DNA from: Jannaschia pagri
Lineage (GTDB): Bacteria; Pseudomonadota; Alphaproteobacteria; Rhodobacterales; Rhodobacteraceae
Reading direction: 5' to 3'
DNA length: 64,000 bases
Assembly: GCF_019655435.1 (NCBI RefSeq)
Contig: NZ_BPFH01000003.1
Location: 310,001-374,000, forward strand
Below, in pieces: positions 60,989 through 64,000 of this stretch. Below the pieces are notes generated by a model that saw nothing but the letters and a program-made list of their open reading frames with translations, had not been told where the DNA came from and searched no databases. Numbering within the stretch: the stretch's first letter is position 1; every line of letters begins with the position of its first letter. The translations under genes and the position numbers were made by a program.

Positions 60989-61509
60989 CCCCGCGCCCGC
61001 AGCCTGCGCCCGTTCCCGGGAGCGCCGCCGACAGACCCCGGCGCCACACCGGGCCGACACCTAGGACGGAGGCCGAGGTTTGGGCCGTTTTGCGGCAGAT
61101 CCCCGACCCGGAGATCCCCGTGATTTCGATCACAGACCTTGGGATCGTCCGCTCCGTGACCCTGACGGGTCGTGTCGCTCGGGTGACGATAACGCCGACC
61201 TATTCGGGCTGCCCCGCGACGGGCGCCATTTCCCTGGCGATTGAACTGGCCCTGGCGGATGCCGGGCTACGGCCTGTGTTAGAGACACAAATCGACCCGC
61301 CCTGGACCACGGACTGGCTGTCGGCGGAGGGGCGCGCCAAGCTGCGCCGCTACGGCATCGCGCCGCCCCATGCCGCCGGCCCAGACGCCTGCCCCCGGTG
61401 CAGCAGCCCGAACATCCGTCGGGTCAGCCAATTCGGCTCGACGCCCTGTAAATCGGCCTGGCAATGCGACGCCTGCCTGGAACCCTTCGATTACTTCAAG
61501 TGCCACTGA
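60985..61509 (+). CDS. paaD: PaaD, metal-sulfur maturation factor of the epoxidase
   Basis: 174 aa from GTG 60985, overlapping paaC (GTGA). A Pro/Arg-rich N-terminal tail (about 25 residues) precedes the DUF59/MIP18-like domain: IPDPEIPVISITDLGIVRSV and PTYSGCPATGAI with the conserved Cys. The C-terminal zinc-ribbon-like part has CPRCSS and CDACLEPFDYFKCH. Thought to help mature the iron centres of PaaE or PaaA. Confidence 0.93.
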   Translation: MTPRPQPAPVPGSAADRPRRHTGPTPRTEAEVWAVLRQIPDPEIPVISITDLGIVRSVTLTGRVARVTITPTYSGCPATGAISLAIELALADAGLRPVLETQIDPPWTTDWLSAEGRAKLRRYGIAPPHAAGPDACPRCSSPNIRRVSQFGSTPCKSAWQCDACLEPFDYFKCH

Positions 61510-61518
61510 GGAGGCCCC

Positions 61519-61866
61519 ATGTCCGACGCCATTCGCTCCGTCCTCGACCGCTATACCGAAGGGACGCGCACCCGTGATATTGACACTCTCAAGGGCGTCT
61601 TCCACCCGCAGGCGATCATGTCCGGGTGGCTCGGCCCCGACTATCTGATGGGGGGGCCGCAACCGTTTTTCGATGCGCTGGCCGCCAATGAGGTTGGACC
61701 GGACTATGCCTCCCAGGTTGAATCGGTGACTGAGGATGGGCCCATCGCCACAGCGGTGGTGGCGGAGCAGAACCTGCTCGGCCTGTCGTTTACCAATCAT
61801 TTTCACCTGACGCGGCAGCCCGATGACACCTGGCTCATCACGGCCAAGCTGTTCCGCCACGGATGA
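61519..61866 (+). CDS. NTF2/SnoaL-like small protein in the paa operon
   Basis: 115 aa. The N-terminal helix IRSVLDRYTEGTRTRDIDTL, then FHPQAIMSGW, and a beta sheet ending FHLTRQPDDTWLITAKLF, form the NTF2-like cone fold (lumazine-binding or SnoaL type). GAGGAGG precedes the ATG. It overlaps paaE by ATGA, so it is clearly part of the operon. These folds hold ligands or act as isomerases; the role here is unknown. Confidence 0.83.
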   Translation: MSDAIRSVLDRYTEGTRTRDIDTLKGVFHPQAIMSGWLGPDYLMGGPQPFFDALAANEVGPDYASQVESVTEDGPIATAVVAEQNLLGLSFTNHFHLTRQPDDTWLITAKLFRHG

Positions 61867-62909
61867 GGTTTCAGCCGCTCACTGTCGCCGAGGTGCGTAA
61901 GACGACGCGCGATGCCGTCGTGGTGACCTTTGACCCGGCGCCGGGATTTGAGTTTCGAGCGGGCCAATACCTGACCTTTCGACGCCTGTTTGAAGGCGTT
62001 GAGGTGCGGCGCAGCTACTCCATCTGCGCGGCCCCTGGCGAGGCCTTGCAGGTGGGGATTAAGCGGGTGGACGGCGGCGCCTTTAGCACCTGGGCCAATG
62101 AGGCCTTGGCCCCCGGAGACCGGATCGACGCCATGCTCCCCATGGGGCGCTTCACGCCGGAAATAGAGCCTAATACAGGGAAACACACGCTTCTGATCGC
62201 GGTAGGGTCTGGGATCACGCCGGTTTTGTCCATTGCCCAGGCGCTCCTCCAGGCGGGTGGTCGTGTGACGCTGCTCTATGGCAACCGGGCCGTGAACACG
62301 ATCATGTTCCAGACGGAGCTAGATGATCTGAAGTCCCGGTTTCTCACGCGCTTGGCTGTCGTGCATGTGTTGAAACAGGACGCGCAGGATATCCCGTTGT
62401 TCACCGGGCGATTGGATGGGGCGAAGCTGGACGCCTTATTTGCCGCTTGGGTGCAGATCGATACGGTGGATGAGGCCTTCCTGTGCGGACCGGAGAGTAT
62501 GATGGACGTGGCGGTGGAGCGGTTGGTCGCCCACGGTCTGCCGCCCGAGCGCATCCAGACGGAGCGCTTTGTGGGGACCCAAACCGGACGGCTGCCCCAA
62601 ATCACTCGGGCCACTGTGGCGGCCAAACCGACCGAGGTGACCCTACGCCTGGACGGCGCAGCCCATGTCGTGACCATGGAGAGGGACCAAAGCCTGCTGG
62701 AGGCTGCCTTGGAGAACGCGATCGACGCGCCTTACGCCTGCAAAGCTGGGGTTTGTTCGACCTGCATGTGCCGCGTGGTCGAGGGTGAGGTCGAAATGGT
62801 GCAAAACCACGCCCTCGAAGACGATGAAGTCGCCCATGGATACGTGCTGTCCTGCCAAGCCTATCCGTTGTCCGACCGTGTCGTGGTCGACTACGACGTC
62901 GGCCATTGA
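61863..62909 (+). CDS. paaE: Phenylacetyl-CoA epoxidase reductase PaaE
   Basis: 348-aa electron-transfer subunit. The FAD site RRSYSICAAPG is near residue 43, the NAD(P)H site GSGITPVLSIAQ near 118, and the C-terminal 2Fe-2S ferredoxin domain has CKAGVCSTCMC and a later LSCQ, giving four Cys ligands. It passes electrons from NADPH to PaaA. Last gene of the operon in this window. Confidence 0.95.
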   Translation: MRFQPLTVAEVRKTTRDAVVVTFDPAPGFEFRAGQYLTFRRLFEGVEVRRSYSICAAPGEALQVGIKRVDGGAFSTWANEALAPGDRIDAMLPMGRFTPEIEPNTGKHTLLIAVGSGITPVLSIAQALLQAGGRVTLLYGNRAVNTIMFQTELDDLKSRFLTRLAVVHVLKQDAQDIPLFTGRLDGAKLDALFAAWVQIDTVDEAFLCGPESMMDVAVERLVAHGLPPERIQTERFVGTQTGRLPQITRATVAAKPTEVTLRLDGAAHVVTMERDQSLLEAALENAIDAPYACKAGVCSTCMCRVVEGEVEMVQNHALEDDEVAHGYVLSCQAYPLSDRVVVDYDVGH

Positions 62910-63018
62910 CCCGTTCGCCCGGGGACCGTTGTCAGACCCTATGAAGGGCGGGACCAGCCCGTCATGGGAGGTTGCCAGCGCACGGTTCTAAAACCCGACC
63001 TGCCATGGTGCGGGGCAA

Positions 63019-63330
63019 TCAGGTCTCGGACTTCAAGCCGGGCGCAGTCATGCTTGGGTTGAACTCCGTCACGCGGTATTCCGCTACACCGGCGCGCTTG
63101 AACGGGTCTTGATCGAGAACGCCTTCCAGCTCCGCCTTGCTGGCCGCCGTGGCGATGATGACACCCCCGGTTCGCGGGACCTTTGCCCCCGAGGCCAGGA
63201 AGAGGCCGCGTGCGTAGCAGGCCTCCAACCAGTCAACATGCGCGTCGATATGGGTTTCGACCGTGTCGAGGGGCACGACATAGTGCAGGTCCACGACGAA
63301 AAGGGTCTGTCCTTGGGGAATGGGGGGCAT
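63019..63330 (-). CDS. YciI-like domain protein
   Basis: 103 aa from ATG 63330. LFVVDLHYVVPLDTVETHI, HVDWLEACYARGLFLASGAK and DPFKRAGVAEYRVTEF are YciI family features, with the His/Asp dyad of the fold. Upstream in-frame starts are inside the TetR gene and are rejected. It lies 62 bases after the TetR gene on the same strand. Function unknown; perhaps a small lyase or binding protein linked to the paa genes. Confidence 0.85.
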   Translation of the reverse strand: MPPIPQGQTLFVVDLHYVVPLDTVETHIDAHVDWLEACYARGLFLASGAKVPRTGGVIIATAASKAELEGVLDQDPFKRAGVAEYRVTEFNPSMTAPGLKSET

Positions 63331-63392
63331 GGGCGGCTCCGCTGGATGGTGCTTAGGAGGATCGGCAGAGGCGGTCATCTCGTCAGCCGATC

Positions 63393-63980
63393 CTACGGTA
63401 GGCGGCTGATCCCGCCAAGGGTCAGGGCGGCAACAGTTTTGGCGTAGGCGCGGCGGGCCTCCGCATCCGCATTGGGCGACCACATGTAGAACCAGTTGAG
63501 CATCCCGAATACGCTCATGGTGGCCTGTCGCAGGGTGTCGCCCTCCAGACTTGGGGTGGTCTGTTGGAGGACATCGGACAGGCGACGCACCATGTCGCGC
63601 TGATACCCGCGCAGGATCTGCACCTGGGCGGGCGGTAGAACGGCCATCCCCTCGGTCTGGATTCGGTGTTCGTGATCCATCCCCTCGTAGGCCAGAAGGG
63701 TCTCGGTCAGCAGGCTTGTGAGGGCAGCGCCCGGGTCCTGGGGCAGCGGCGTGTCACAGAGACGCGCGCGCAGGGTCGACAGATAACTGTCCAGGATATC
63801 GAACAGCAGGGCGTCTTTGCTGGTGTGGTAGTGATACAGGTTCGCCTTGGACACCCCGCATTCCGCCGCCACCTGGGCCATGGACGCCCGGGCATAGCCC
63901 TGCTCCGCAAAGACGCGGGCGGCGCCGCGCAGAATAGCAGCTCGTTTGGCATCGTGGTCTCGGGCGATGGTGCGCGCCAT
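63393..63980 (-). CDS. TetR-family regulator, probable PaaR
   Basis: 195 aa from ATG 63980 (ATG 63983 is also possible; AGGAGA is upstream). TetR helix-turn-helix: FAEQGYARASMAQVAAECG and VSKANLYHYHTSKDALLFD. The C-terminal ligand domain has WFYMWSPNADAEA at the end. TetR regulators next to paa genes commonly respond to phenylacetyl-CoA, so it is likely the repressor of this operon (inference). The window ends 20 bases beyond. Confidence 0.85.
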   Translation of the reverse strand: MARTIARDHDAKRAAILRGAARVFAEQGYARASMAQVAAECGVSKANLYHYHTSKDALLFDILDSYLSTLRARLCDTPLPQDPGAALTSLLTETLLAYEGMDHEHRIQTEGMAVLPPAQVQILRGYQRDMVRRLSDVLQQTTPSLEGDTLRQATMSVFGMLNWFYMWSPNADAEARRAYAKTVAALTLGGISRLP

Positions 63981-64000
63981 CATCTGTCTCCTGTGGTGGG

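Overview
The window reads as a chromosomal segment of a GC-rich alphaproteobacterium of the Rhodobacteraceae/Roseobacter type. This is an inference from several signs: a CcrM-type GANTC methylase, the rnd-lptC-lptA-lptB-hpf-ptsN order, tightly overlapping ATGA and GTGA gene junctions, a rhizobial-type glycerol ABC operon (glpSTPQUV), and paired inositol and phenylacetate catabolic operons. No phage, transposase, CRISPR array, rRNA or plasmid function was seen. One tRNA is present.

Positions 1-27400 are mostly core functions. A 5'-truncated sulfotransferase-like gene is followed on the minus strand by rnd, lptC, lptA, lptB, hpf and ptsN, with a tRNA-Leu(CAG) upstream. Next come an NDUFA9-like NAD(P)-binding protein, a MATE exporter and uppP. 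gltD and gltB follow, separated by a small alpha/beta hydrolase. Then mtgA, a glutathione S-transferase, queG with an overlapping epimerase-like gene, and a patch of small envelope proteins (two L,D-transpeptidases, a CAP lipoprotein, a 60-aa secreted peptide). ccrM and rnhB follow, then a little-characterised cluster: a His-rich secreted protein, a small secreted protein, a membrane protein whose C-terminus looks like a winged helix, and an orphan TAXI binding protein.

Positions 26600-34000 hold glycerol uptake: divergent glpR, then glpS-glpT-glpP-glpQ-(78-aa ORF)-glpU-glpV, closed by a strong hairpin. The two ATPases carry complementary motif losses that would fall in one and the same composite ATP site.

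Positions 34000-39700 hold a branched-chain-amino-acid-type (HAAT) ABC transporter with an embedded RhtB exporter gene and a stand-alone Lrp/AsnC effector domain. Positions 39700-45000 hold a fused enoyl-CoA hydratase/3-hydroxyacyl-CoA dehydrogenase and a katG/oxyR divergent pair.

Positions 45000-57200 form a myo-inositol unit: an ABC transporter, a LacI-type regulator, a Gfo/Idh oxidoreductase, iolE, iolG, iolD, iolC, iolB and a class II aldolase. Two copies of one perfect palindrome (core TTGCAACCGGTTGCAA) lie in the two divergent control regions and tie uptake to catabolism. iolA is not in the window.

Positions 57200-64000 hold the aerobic phenylacetate epoxidase operon paaJ-paaA-(DUF3291)-paaB-paaC-paaD-(NTF2-like)-paaE, followed by a convergent YciI-like gene and a TetR regulator. 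paaK, paaZ, paaF, paaG and paaH are not in the window. The only gene-free stretch over 300 bases is the glpR-glpS control region (27413-27732).
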